Below are positions 25,817 through 33,530 of a stretch of 51,117 nucleotides of DNA, in pieces. The DNA comes from Streptosporangium subroseum (GTDB lineage: Bacteria; Actinomycetota; Actinomycetes; Streptosporangiales; Streptosporangiaceae), in NCBI RefSeq assembly GCF_900188345.1, contig NZ_FZOD01000070.1, forward strand, positions 1 through 51,117, read 5' to 3'. The notes beneath the pieces are model-generated. The model ran no database searches and was not told the DNA's origin. It saw nothing but the letters and a program-made list of their open reading frames with translations. Position numbers and translations under genes: made by a program. The stretch's first letter is position 1; every line of letters begins with the position of its first letter.

Positions 25817-26683
25817 ATGAGCACCGAGCACATCCCCACCCGCGAGGCGACCGGCAGGGTCTGGCTGATCACCGGTGCGTCCTCGGGCTTCGGCCGGTCG
25901 ATCGCCGAGGCGGCCCTGGCCGCCGGCGACACCGTGGTGGCCACCGCGCGCAGGCCGGAGGCCCTTGACGATCTGGTCGCGGCACACCCGGACCGGGCGG
26001 TCACGGCGCGGCTGGACGTGACCGACGGCGCGCGGATCGCCGCGGTCGTCGCCGAGGTGATCCTCTGGTACGGGCGGATCGACGTCCTGGTCAACAACGC
26101 CGGCCTCGGTCTGGTCGGCGCGGTCGAGGAGACCGTCGACCGCGAACTGCGCGACCTGATGGAGTTGCACTTCTTCGGCCCCGCCGCGCTCACCCGCGCG
26201 GTGCTGCCGCACATGCGCCGCCAGGGCTCCGGGGCGGTCGTGCAGATGAGCAGCATGGGCGGACGGTTCTCCTTCGCGGGTGTCGGCGCCTACTCGGCGA
26301 CCAAGTTCGCCCTGGAAGGCCTGTCCGAGGCGCTCGCGGCCGAGGTAGCCCCGTTCGGCATCAAGGTGCTGATCGTCGAACCCGGCGCGTTCCGGACCGG
26401 CTTCGCCGGTGACGGCGCCCTGCGGCAGTCCGCGGCCATTCCCGCCTATGAGGAGACGGTCGGCTCCGTCCGCACCGCGCTCCCGAGCACCGACGGCAAG
26501 CAGCCCGGCGACCCCGCCAGGGCCGCCGAGGCCATCCTCGCCGCGCTGGAGGCCGAGAAGACCCCTCTGCGGCTGCCCCTGGGCAACGACGCCGTCGACG
26601 CGGTCCTCGCCCACCTCGACGCCGCTCGCGCACAGACGCTGGCCTGGGAGCGGGTCGGCCGCGGCACCGACTTCGGCGACTGA
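25817..26683 (+). CDS. SDR-family oxidoreductase
   Basis: A 288-residue classical short-chain dehydrogenase. It has the G-A-S-S-G-F-G cofactor loop near residue 20, D-V-T-D near 65, N-N-A-G near 91, the catalytic Ser in Q-M-S-S-M-G-G and Y-S-A-T-K. P-G-A-F-R-T is typical of the group of SDRs controlled by LysR neighbours. The ATG at 25817 is preferred over an earlier one because AGGAG lies 9 nt upstream. Substrate is unknown; regulation by the adjacent LysR protein is inferred from divergence. Confidence 0.9.
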   Translation: MSTEHIPTREATGRVWLITGASSGFGRSIAEAALAAGDTVVATARRPEALDDLVAAHPDRAVTARLDVTDGARIAAVVAEVILWYGRIDVLVNNAGLGLVGAVEETVDRELRDLMELHFFGPAALTRAVLPHMRRQGSGAVVQMSSMGGRFSFAGVGAYSATKFALEGLSEALAAEVAPFGIKVLIVEPGAFRTGFAGDGALRQSAAIPAYEETVGSVRTALPSTDGKQPGDPARAAEAILAALEAEKTPLRLPLGNDAVDAVLAHLDAARAQTLAWERVGRGTDFGD

Positions 26684-26755
26684 CCCGCCTCGGCCGCGGT
26701 GCGGTCCCGTTTCCGGGGCTGTGGAGCTGTGGAAGCGTGTGCGATCGTGGCCGGC

Positions 26756-27394
26756 ATGGCTCCGTCATCCCCGTTGCCCTCGTTGCCCCCGTTCGACGAG
26801 CTCCGCCCACGCATCGTCGCGAACCTGGCCGCCTTCCCGCGGCAGGGCGCCCTCCCGCTGGCCGACGGGCTGCGGCATGCCGCGGTCACCGTGTGCGTGC
26901 TGGAGGACGAGGAGGGCCGGCCGTACACGATCGTGATCAGGCGGGCCGCGCACGGCCGCAACGCCGGGCAGTGGGCGCTACCCGGGGGGCGGCTGGACGA
27001 GGGCGAGGACGCTCTGGCGGCGGCGCTGCGGGAGCTGGACGAGGAGGCCTCGGTCCGGGGCGTGGAGGTGGCCGGGCTGCTGGACGACTTCGTCACCGAC
27101 TCCGGATTCGTGATCACCCCGGTGGTGGCGTTCGGCGGGCGGCAGAGGCCCCGCAGGGACCCGTACGAGGTGGCCTCCATCCACCGGGTGCCGCTGGAGC
27201 GGTTCCTGGCGCCGGGGGTGCCGCGCTGGCGGATCGACGAGGAGGGGCGGAGCCTGCTGCAGATGCCGCTCGGCCCCTCGATCGTGATCCACGCGCCCAC
27301 CGGGGCCATCTTGTGGCAATTTGCCGAGGTGGCTCTCAAGGGTCGTGACCTGCGGGTGGCGGGTGTCGCCCAGCCCCACTGGACACGCCGTTGA
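26756..27394 (+). CDS. NUDIX hydrolase
   Basis: A 212-residue nucleoside-diphosphate-X hydrolase of the CoA-pyrophosphatase-like branch. The Nudix box at 78-100 reads G-R-L-D-E-G-E, then seven residues, then R-E-L-D-E-E-A-S; the metal-binding Glu residues are intact but the last Gly of the signature is Ala. R-R-A-A-H-G-R-N-A-G-Q-W-A-L-P precedes the box, as in NUDT7/NudL relatives. The start ATG has no strong ribosome site. Substrate (CoA, NADH or other) cannot be decided from sequence. Confidence 0.85.
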   Translation: MAPSSPLPSLPPFDELRPRIVANLAAFPRQGALPLADGLRHAAVTVCVLEDEEGRPYTIVIRRAAHGRNAGQWALPGGRLDEGEDALAAALRELDEEASVRGVEVAGLLDDFVTDSGFVITPVVAFGGRQRPRRDPYEVASIHRVPLERFLAPGVPRWRIDEEGRSLLQMPLGPSIVIHAPTGAILWQFAEVALKGRDLRVAGVAQPHWTRR

Positions 27395-27438
27395 CCGTGA
27401 AACGGAATAACCACCCGTGGATGTCCGTTACAGTGATC

Positions 27439-27600
27439 GTGCCGATGTGGTTTGTGTCCCCCGGGCCGCAAATTACCGCCTTCACGGAATACCGTTCGGC
27501 TGGAGCCGTGTTGTGCCTCTCGCCGAGGAGGCGACCGCCACATCGGCACCAAAACGTCCCGCCCCGTGAGCGTCTTCGCTCACGGGGCGTCTCGTTTTTC
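27439..27600 (+). ncRNA. Candidate structured RNA ending in an intrinsic terminator
   Basis: A perfect 12-bp stem (27439-27450 with 27538-27549) encloses 87 nt. Inside, smaller hairpins can form: CACGG/CCGTG (27483-27487 and 27506-27510) and TCGCC/GGCGA (27520-27524 and 27530-27534). It is followed within 10 nt by a textbook terminator. A -10-like TACAGT lies at 27429-27434, placing a start near the first stem. No credible protein is encoded. It could be an independent sRNA or a leader regulating plsC; I do not recognise a known riboswitch core. Confidence 0.5.
27560..27600 (+). terminator. Intrinsic rho-independent terminator
   Basis: A 12-bp perfect GC stem (27560-27571 with 27578-27589), hexaloop GTCTTC, then a T-rich tract with five consecutive T (27594-27599 region). 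This is the most classical terminator in the window. Confidence 0.9.
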
Positions 27601-27602
27601 TG

Positions 27603-27632
27603 GGTTCGCCTTGAAAAATCTCTAGGTTCGCC
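27603..27632 (+). promoter_or_regulatory. Direct repeats upstream of plsC
   Basis: GGTTCGCC occurs at 27603-27610 and again at 27625-27632, 22 bp apart (two helical turns), each followed by a related CTTGAA/CTGGAA tail. Spacing on one DNA face suggests a regulator-binding pair. Confidence 0.35.
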
Positions 27633-27757
27633 CTGGAAGAGGCCCACGGCTTGGGAGAAGGGCTAAAAAGGTAGAGTCCTCGCTTGCGCGGGTGCGTACA
27701 CCTACCGGCTACCGGGACACCACCCAGTGTTGTGACCCCGTCTCATGAGGAGAGCCT

Positions 27758-28408
27758 GTGCTCTATCGCCTGACCAAGATTTTCGGCGGCCCCGTCCTGC
27801 ACCTGTTGTGGCCGACCACGGTCACCGGGGAAGAGCACGTGCCGAGGTCCGGCCCGGCCATCCTGGCCTCCAACCACCTGTCGATCCTCGACTCGACCTT
27901 CCTGCCGCTGGTGCTCTCGCGCCAGGTGCGTTTTGTCGCCAAGTCCGAGTACTTCACCGGCAACCCCGCCACCGCGATGTGGATGCGGGCCACCGGCCAG
28001 ATCAGCATCGACCGGCAGAGTCCGACCGCCGCCCAGGACATGCTGGACACGGCCGCGCAGGTGCTCAGGGACGGCGAGCTGTTCGGCATCTACCCCGAGG
28101 GCACCCGCTCCCCCGACGGCCGCCTCTACCGCGGCAAGGTCGGGGTCTCCTGGCTGGCCCTCGCCACCGGCGCGCCGGTGATCCCGGTGGCGATGACCGG
28201 CACCGACAAGGTGCTGCCGATCGGCGCCTCGGTGCCCAAGCTCGGCAGGGTGAACGTGCGGATCGGCAAACCCATGACGTTCACCGGCTCCGAGAAGAGC
28301 GCACGCGACCGGCGCAGCGTGACCGACGAGATCATGGCGGCGATCGCGGAACTGTCCGGGCAGGAGTACGTGGCCTCCTATACACCAAGCCGAAACAAGG
28401 ACAAATGA
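27758..28408 (+). CDS. plsC: 1-acyl-sn-glycerol-3-phosphate acyltransferase
   Basis: A 216-residue membrane-associated PlsC-family acyltransferase that adds the second acyl chain to lysophosphatidic acid. Motif I is N39-H40-L-S-I-L-D45 (the NHxxxxD catalytic pair). Motif III is E114-G-T-R117, and P-V-I-P-V-A-M is motif IV. Length is normal. The GTG start follows TGAGGAGA 6-9 nt upstream. The 350-nt upstream region contains the candidate structured RNA, its terminator, and two GGTTCGCC direct repeats 22 bp apart. The final codons overlap a perfect palindrome. Confidence 0.92.
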   Translation: MLYRLTKIFGGPVLHLLWPTTVTGEEHVPRSGPAILASNHLSILDSTFLPLVLSRQVRFVAKSEYFTGNPATAMWMRATGQISIDRQSPTAAQDMLDTAAQVLRDGELFGIYPEGTRSPDGRLYRGKVGVSWLALATGAPVIPVAMTGTDKVLPIGASVPKLGRVNVRIGKPMTFTGSEKSARDRRSVTDEIMAAIAELSGQEYVASYTPSRNKDK

Positions 28409-28417
28409 TCATTTGTC
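28400..28417. promoter_or_regulatory. Perfect 18-bp palindrome at the plsC / PBP junction
   Basis: GACAAATGATCATTTGTC is fully self-complementary. It overlaps the plsC stop codon and precedes the PBP gene by 67 nt. AT-rich perfect palindromes of this size in GC-rich DNA are usually operators. The ATGATCAT core recalls metal-regulator (Fur/Zur-like) boxes, but that is only a resemblance. Confidence 0.55.
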
Positions 28418-28483
28418 ATCATATGTCGCATTGACCACGCTAGGCTTCGGCACTTCGGGTTTGGAGAACTGGGGGTAGTTCAA

Positions 28484-30115
28484 ATGCCACGTGGTAAGAC
28501 AATAGCGATCGCGTCGATAACCGTTGTGCTGGTGGCGGGGGCCGCCGGCGGAGGCGCGTGGTGGTATTTGCACACCAGGGGCACCCCCCAGGAGACCGCT
28601 CAGCGGTTCACCCAGGCGTGGCAGAAGGGTGATCTGGCCGCCATGCGCGCCGAGCTCGGCGCGGCCTCCCCCGCGTTCGACAAGACGTACGAGAACATGC
28701 GCAAGGCCCTGGGGGTCGAGGGCACCGTCGTCAAGCTCGACGCGGTCCGTGAGACCGGTGACGGCACGGGGCAGGCCGGCTACACCACCACGCTGAAGCT
28801 GAAGGACATCGGCGAGTGGAGCTACTCCGGCACCATCGACCTGGCGGTCGTCGACCGCAACTGGCGGGTCAAGTGGTCCCCCTCTGCCGTACACCCCGAC
28901 CTGACCGACGCCACCGCCTTCGCGCTGAAGACCAAGTGGCCGGAGCGCGCGAAGATCACCGATGCCGGTGGCGACCGCATCGACGGCGGCGACGTGGGCG
29001 GCTCGGTGCAGCAACTCGTCGGCTACCTGGACAAGGCCACGGCCAAGGACGTCAAGAGCCTGGGCTCCTCCTACAAGACGGGTGACGCGATCGGCAGGGG
29101 CGGGTTGCAGCAGACCTTCCAGCAGCGTCTGGCCGGCACGCCCGCCACCGAGATCGACCTCGTCGGCGCGGACAAGAAGACCGTGAAAACCCTCGACAAG
29201 ATCGAAGGGGAGGAAGGCGAGGCCCTGGAGACCACGCTGGACATGCGGGTCCAGCAGGCGGCCGCCGGCGCGGTCCGCGACCTGAAGCAGACCGCCTCGA
29301 TGGTCGCGATCAGGCCCTCCTCCGGCGAGATCCTCGCGGTGGTGAACAATCAGGGCGGCTTCAACCGGGCCCTGGACGGCAACTACCCGCCCGGCTCGAC
29401 CTTCAAGGCGATCACCGCCATCGGGCTGCTGGCCGGGGGGATGTCCCCGGGCGAGCGGGTCACCTGCCCCAAGGACGTCAAGGTGGGCGGCCTGCCGATC
29501 CGCAACTCCCACCACGGCGAGTATGGCTCGGTGTCCCTCTCCGACGCCTTCGCCTACTCCTGCAACACCACCTTCGCCCCCCTGGCCCAGGAGAAGCTGA
29601 ACGCCGACAAGCTGACGGAAACCGCGGAGCTGTTCGGCTTCAACAAACCGCTCAACATCGGCGTGCCGGCGACGAAGGGCAGCTTCCCCAAGCCGCAGAG
29701 CGACGCCGAGCTGGCCGCGGCGTCCTTCGGGCAGGGCCGCATCACCGCCAGCCCGTTGCTGATGGCCTCGGCCGCCGCCGCGATGGCCGACGGCACCTGG
29801 CGCCCGCCGACCCTGGTCTCCTCCATCAAGCAGAAGACCGAGCCGCAGGAGCTCCCCGAGGGGGTCAAGTCCAAGATCGGCCAGATGATGTCCGCGGTGG
29901 TCACCATGGGCACCGCCAAGGACGCGGGCCTGCCGTCCGGCACCCGGGGCAAGACCGGCACCGCGGAGTACGGCCCGCAGGACGATCTGAAGACCCACGC
30001 CTGGTTCATGGGCTTCCGGGGTGACCTGGCCTTCGCGGTGATCGTCGAGGAGGGAGAGGGCGGCGGAACGGTCGCCGCTCCGGTGGCCGCCGACTTCCTG
30101 CGCGCCCTGGGCTGA
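28484..30115 (+). CDS. Penicillin-binding protein with MecA_N-like domain (class B transpeptidase)
   Basis: A 543-residue membrane-anchored peptidoglycan D,D-transpeptidase. An N-terminal helix (about 7-28) is followed by an NTF2-like MecA_N domain (about 33-145), a dimerisation region (about 150-240) and the transpeptidase domain (about 250-540). Active-site motifs are S305-T-F-K308 (SxxK, in P-P-G-S-T-F-K), S359-C-N361 (SxN) and K490-T-G-T (KTG). All are intact, so it should cross-link wall and bind beta-lactams. Actinomycetes carry several such proteins, and this alone does not show resistance. A strong palindrome lies upstream. Confidence 0.93.
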   Translation: MPRGKTIAIASITVVLVAGAAGGGAWWYLHTRGTPQETAQRFTQAWQKGDLAAMRAELGAASPAFDKTYENMRKALGVEGTVVKLDAVRETGDGTGQAGYTTTLKLKDIGEWSYSGTIDLAVVDRNWRVKWSPSAVHPDLTDATAFALKTKWPERAKITDAGGDRIDGGDVGGSVQQLVGYLDKATAKDVKSLGSSYKTGDAIGRGGLQQTFQQRLAGTPATEIDLVGADKKTVKTLDKIEGEEGEALETTLDMRVQQAAAGAVRDLKQTASMVAIRPSSGEILAVVNNQGGFNRALDGNYPPGSTFKAITAIGLLAGGMSPGERVTCPKDVKVGGLPIRNSHHGEYGSVSLSDAFAYSCNTTFAPLAQEKLNADKLTETAELFGFNKPLNIGVPATKGSFPKPQSDAELAAASFGQGRITASPLLMASAAAAMADGTWRPPTLVSSIKQKTEPQELPEGVKSKIGQMMSAVVTMGTAKDAGLPSGTRGKTGTAEYGPQDDLKTHAWFMGFRGDLAFAVIVEEGEGGGTVAAPVAADFLRALG

Positions 30116-30155
30116 GGAGAATCGGCGGCCGGGGGTCAGGGGGACGGCCGCCTCG

Positions 30156-30443
30156 TCACAGCGGGAGGGCTGCCGCCTCGTGGCGCAGGGCCATGACGAG
30201 GAGCATGGCGATCAGTGTCGCGATCAGCAGCCAGCTGAACATGATGATGATCGTCGATCGGCGGGGGCGTCTGACGGACCGCCGCTCCCCCTTGTTTTTG
30301 GCATCGCGCTTACGGCGGCCGCCCTCTTTGCGCTGGACGCGTTCGTTGAACGACTCCAGCCGCGCGACCAGCCGCGGGTCCTCATCTATCAGGTGACGCT
30401 CGATCTGCAGCAGCATCCGCTCCTCGTCTTGCGACCAGGCCAT
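30156..30443 (-). CDS. DUF3040 small membrane protein
   Basis: A 95-residue actinobacterial DUF3040 protein. It starts M-A-W-S-Q-D-E-E-R-M-L-L-Q-I-E-R-H-L, a typical opening (S-x-x-E-x-R-x-L-x-x-I-E). A basic middle (K-R-D-A-K-N-K-G-E-R-R) precedes one or two membrane helices at about 65-88. GGGAGG sits 6-7 nt before the ATG. Function is unknown. It converges on the PBP gene with a 40-nt gap and no clear terminator. Confidence 0.85.
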   Translation of the reverse strand: MAWSQDEERMLLQIERHLIDEDPRLVARLESFNERVQRKEGGRRKRDAKNKGERRSVRRPRRSTIIIMFSWLLIATLIAMLLVMALRHEAAALPL

Positions 30444-30659
30444 GCCGCACCTCCCGGGAAAGCAAGGCGTGTGCCGACGTTCTGCCCAATCATGAAGATC
30501 ATTATCCGTTCCGAGGGCCTTGATTTACTTCTTCTTTTCCCCCACGCAATACGAGCAGGGGATCATGCCCCAGCCGTAGGGCCGGAGAGGCGGCAAAGGA
30601 GGTGTTGGGCGGTTCCCAGCGTTCTCGACGATCTAGACATTCCAGACCGCGGATCTTCC
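30444..30659. other. Gap between DUF3040 and ssu-type operon end
   Basis: About 216 nt with no gene. A pyrimidine-rich stretch (30518-30545) may be part of the DUF3040 promoter on the minus strand. No dyad of note. Confidence 0.35.
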
Positions 30660-31478
30660 TCAGAACCTGTTTCGCACGGCCCGGCGCTCGACCAGACCCA
30701 GCACGGCGTCGGCGGTCTTGCCGAAGAGCGCGAGCAGCAGGATGGCGAGCAGGAGGATGTCGGTACGCCCCGTGTTCTGACTGTCGATCAGCAGGAAGCC
30801 GAGTCCCTTCGACGACGCGATGAGCTCGGCGGCGACCAGGAACAACCAGCCCTGCGCGAGGCCGAGCCGGAGCCCGGCGAAGACCGCGGGCGCGGCGCTG
30901 GGCAGTTGGATCCGGGTGAGCAGCTCCAGGCCGCGCAGACCGTAGGCTCGCCCGGCCTCCACCAGGTGGGGGTCGACGTGGGCGAGCGCGGAGGACACGG
31001 TGGTGTAGACGGGAAAGAACGCGCCGATCGCCACCAAGACGATCTTCGGCCCCTCCCCGATGCCCAGCCAGAGCACCAGCAGCGGGACCCAGGCCAGGGA
31101 GGGGACGGCGCGCAGCGCGGCGATGCTGGGCGCCAGCAGGCCTCGGACCGGCCGGTACAGGCCGACGAGCACGCCACCGGCCAGCCCGGCCACCGCCCCG
31201 GCGCCGAATCCGATGAGCACCCGCTGAACGCTGATCGCGATGTGCTGCCACAGCTCTCCCCGCCGTACCAGCTCGCCCAGCGCCGACAGCACGCTCAGCG
31301 GCTGCGGCAGCTGGCTCGGCGTGAAAATCTCCGCGGCCGTGGCGAGCTGCCACGCGGCGAGCACCGCCAAGGGCACGAGCACCCCGAGGGCCACGCCGCC
31401 GAGACGGGGGAACCCCGGCTTCCCACGCACCCGCTCCGGTGTCGCGATCACCGGCTTCCGCTCGGTGCCGGCGGTCAT
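30660..31478 (-). CDS. ssuC: Sulfonate/taurine-type ABC transporter permease
   Basis: A 272-residue inner-membrane permease of the BPD_transp_1 family, about six helices after a short cytosolic N-terminus. The EAA loop reads E-A-G-R-A-Y-G-L-R-G-L-E-L-L-T-R-I-Q-L-P-S-A-A-P, the ATPase contact site. P-S-L-A-W-V-P-L-L-V-L-W-L-G-I-G-E is typical of SsuC/TauC. The ATG overlaps the stop of the binding-protein gene as ATGA. Last gene of the three-gene importer; no alkanesulfonate monooxygenase gene is nearby, so substrate could also be another sulfonate or nitrate-like anion. Confidence 0.88.
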   Translation of the reverse strand: MTAGTERKPVIATPERVRGKPGFPRLGGVALGVLVPLAVLAAWQLATAAEIFTPSQLPQPLSVLSALGELVRRGELWQHIAISVQRVLIGFGAGAVAGLAGGVLVGLYRPVRGLLAPSIAALRAVPSLAWVPLLVLWLGIGEGPKIVLVAIGAFFPVYTTVSSALAHVDPHLVEAGRAYGLRGLELLTRIQLPSAAPAVFAGLRLGLAQGWLFLVAAELIASSKGLGFLLIDSQNTGRTDILLLAILLLALFGKTADAVLGLVERRAVRNRF

Positions 31479-32467
31479 GACGCGTGTGCCTTCTCCGCGA
31501 AGGCGGGGTCGAACAGCGAGTCGAGCGCGGCCCGGGCCTCGTCGGCCGAGCGCACCTGGTTCTCCTCCACCAGGATCGGCAGGACGCGCTCGAGCACCGC
31601 ACGCTGCTCGGGTCCCGGCACCGGGCTGATCTCCGTCTTGGTGCGCTCCGTCAGCACGAGCTTGGCGATCTCGGGTGACAGCTTGGCCTCCTCCGCCAGC
31701 AGCGTCACGGTCTCGTCCGGATGCGCGCCGATCCACGCGCGGGCCTTCTCGTAGGCGTTGACGACGGACTGCACGAGATCCGGGTGGTCCTTGATGAAGG
31801 CCTCGCGGGCGTTGAGGAAGCCGTACGACGTGAACGCCGGATTCCGGTAGATCAGCTTCGATCCGGCGTCGATCTGGCTCTGCGCCATGAGCGGGTCGAG
31901 CCCGGCCCAGGCATCCACGTCGCCCCGTTCCAGTGCGGTCTTCCCGTCCGCGTGCTGCAGGTTGACGACCTCGACGTCGGCCCCGGTCAGCTTCGCCTCG
32001 TGCAGTGACTGGAGCAGGAAGAAGTACGGGTCGGTCCCCTTGGTGGCCGCCACCTTCTTGCCCTTGATCCCGGCGATGCCGGTGATGGAGGACGTCTTGG
32101 CCACCACGAGCGCCGCCCACTCGGGCTGGCTGTACACCTCGATCGCCTTGATGGCGGTGCCGTTGGCCCGGGCCTGGAGTGCCGCCGCTCCGGCCGTGGA
32201 GCCGACGTCGATCGTCTCGGCGCGCAGGTTCTCGTTGGCCTTGTTGCTCCCCGCCGACAGAACCCAGGTGACCTTGGTCCCCTTGGCGGCAAGCTCCTGT
32301 TCCAGCCAGCCCTGCTTGCGGACGACAAGGCTGAGCGGGTTGTAGTAGGCGTAGTCGAGCCGCAGCGCCCCGGCGGCGGCCGGGGAGCTGTCGCCCTCTC
32401 CGGACGCACATCCCGTCGCCAGGGTCGTGAGCAGGACGGAGACGAGAAGGGCTCGGCGGCGAATCAT
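31475..32467 (-). CDS. ssuA: Aliphatic sulfonate-type ABC substrate-binding lipoprotein
   Basis: A 330-residue lipoprotein. The signal peptide ends L-A-T-G-C with the lipid-modified Cys at about residue 19. The mature domain starts L-R-L-D-Y-A-Y-Y-N-P-L-S-L-V-V-R-K and has the SsuA pattern of two lobes (D-V-G-S-T-A-G-A-A-A-L-Q-A, G-I-K-G-K-K-V-A-A-T-K-G-T, W-A-G-L-D-P). AAGGAG lies about 8 nt before the ATG. The start overlaps the ATPase stop as ATGA. The longer open frame upstream lies inside the ATPase gene and is rejected. Confidence 0.9.
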   Translation of the reverse strand: MIRRRALLVSVLLTTLATGCASGEGDSSPAAAGALRLDYAYYNPLSLVVRKQGWLEQELAAKGTKVTWVLSAGSNKANENLRAETIDVGSTAGAAALQARANGTAIKAIEVYSQPEWAALVVAKTSSITGIAGIKGKKVAATKGTDPYFFLLQSLHEAKLTGADVEVVNLQHADGKTALERGDVDAWAGLDPLMAQSQIDAGSKLIYRNPAFTSYGFLNAREAFIKDHPDLVQSVVNAYEKARAWIGAHPDETVTLLAEEAKLSPEIAKLVLTERTKTEISPVPGPEQRAVLERVLPILVEENQVRSADEARAALDSLFDPAFAEKAHAS

Positions 32468-33291
32468 CGCGGGGTCTCCTTGAAGGGGGTGGGACGAGGA
32501 ACGCCGAGGCGGTCCAGGAGGTCGGCGCGCAGGGCGGCGAGTTCGGGGTGACCGCGGTCTCGGGGACGGGGGTAGGGGACGTCGAGCACGGTCAGGACCG
32601 TCGCGCCCTCGCGAGGCTCCTCCCCACCGAGGAGGAGCACACGATCGGCGAGGTGCAGCGCCTCGTCGACGTCGTGGGTGACGAGCAGGACCGTGGTGTT
32701 CGAGCGCCGCTGGACGTCGACCAGGAGGTCCTGCATCCGCAGCCGGGTGAGGGCGTCGAGCGCGGCGAACGGCTCGTCGAGCAGCAGCACGCCCGGACGC
32801 CGGGCGAGGGCACGGGCCAGCGCGGTTCGCTGGGCCATGCCTCCGGAGATCTGCCGTGGCCGGTGCCGATGGAAACGGTCGAGGCCCACGACCTCCAGCC
32901 AGCGGCGTACGGCTTCGCGGCCACTCGCGCGGGGCGTGCCCCTCGGCAGCCCGAGGGCGACGTTGCCCACCAGATCCAGCCAGGGAAGCAGTCTCGGCTC
33001 CTGGAAGACGACGGCGCACCGTTCCTCGATGCCGCGTACCTTCCTGCCGTCGACGACCACGTCGCCGCGGGTGGGTTCGTCGAGACCCGCGACGAGCCGG
33101 AGCAAGGTCGACTTGCCGCACCCGGAGGGCCCGAGGATCGCCACGATCTCACCGGGGACGATCTCGAGTTCGAGATCACGGAGAACGACGTGGCCGGCGG
33201 CGCCCGCCCGGGCGTCGAACGTCCGGCCGACCCCCCGCAGAACCACACTCGCGGGCCCGGCCTCCGCGGCCGCGCTCAAGGAAGATCCCAT
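32464..33291 (-). CDS. ssuB: Sulfonate-type ABC transporter ATP-binding protein
   Basis: A 275-residue single-domain ABC ATPase. Walker A is G-P-S-G-C-G-K-S-T near residue 54, Q-loop F-Q-E-P-R-L-L-P-W, signature I-S-G-G-M-A-Q-R (with Met-Ala in place of the usual Gln) and Walker B L-L-L-D-E-P-F-A-A-L-D. The H-switch is T-H-D-V-D-E-A. E-P-R-L-L-P-W is the SsuB/TauB hallmark. First gene of the leftward operon. Its upstream 40 nt are strikingly AT-rich and hold the promoter. Confidence 0.9.
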   Translation of the reverse strand: MGSSLSAAAEAGPASVVLRGVGRTFDARAGAAGHVVLRDLELEIVPGEIVAILGPSGCGKSTLLRLVAGLDEPTRGDVVVDGRKVRGIEERCAVVFQEPRLLPWLDLVGNVALGLPRGTPRASGREAVRRWLEVVGLDRFHRHRPRQISGGMAQRTALARALARRPGVLLLDEPFAALDALTRLRMQDLLVDVQRRSNTTVLLVTHDVDEALHLADRVLLLGGEEPREGATVLTVLDVPYPRPRDRGHPELAALRADLLDRLGVPRPTPFKETPR

Positions 33292-33460
33292 TGGATCTTT
33301 CTACCACATAAAACCTACCTAATTAATAGGGTAAATGACCATATCGACCGGGGGCCACCCGCACACGGGCGGAAGGTCGCCGCCGTCTCGACCACGCCCA
33401 CGGCAGGCCTGGGGTTCCCGGAACTCAGACGGTTCGGCCTGGGCGGCCTACCCCTGGAAC
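33292..33460 (-). promoter_or_regulatory. AT-rich promoter region of the ssu-type operon
   Basis: Positions 33300-33345 are AT-rich. They contain a dyad CCTA-N9-TAGG (33314-33330) around a TAATTA centre, a good place for a sulfur-starvation regulator. The remainder to 33460 shows no gene. Confidence 0.4.
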
Positions 33461-33508
33461 ACGAGAAGACGGGGCGGCCTCCGCGCGGAGGCCGCCCCGT
33501 CTTCTCGT
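33461..33508. terminator. Perfect 22-bp hairpin downstream of the symporter gene
   Basis: Arms 33461-33482 and 33487-33508 are perfectly complementary with a GCGC tetraloop. The hairpin starts 23 nt after the stop of the leftward symporter gene, and pyrimidine-rich sequence follows on the plus strand. It insulates the symporter from the ssu-type promoter region. Confidence 0.8.
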
Positions 33509-33530
33509 TCTTCTCGTTCGGGTGAGAACG

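Noticed and set aside
27391..27666. 91-codon plus-strand frame between NUDIX and plsC genes
   Set aside because: It runs through the terminator hairpin and lacks a ribosome site. The region is better explained as structured RNA.
28484..30115. Beta-lactam resistance determinant (mecA)
   Set aside because: The MecA_N-like domain is widespread in normal actinomycete penicillin-binding proteins; resistance cannot be inferred.
30660..33291. Calling the ABC importer a complete sulfonate-use operon
   Set aside because: No monooxygenase or flavin reductase gene is adjacent, so only transport of a sulfonate-like anion is supported.
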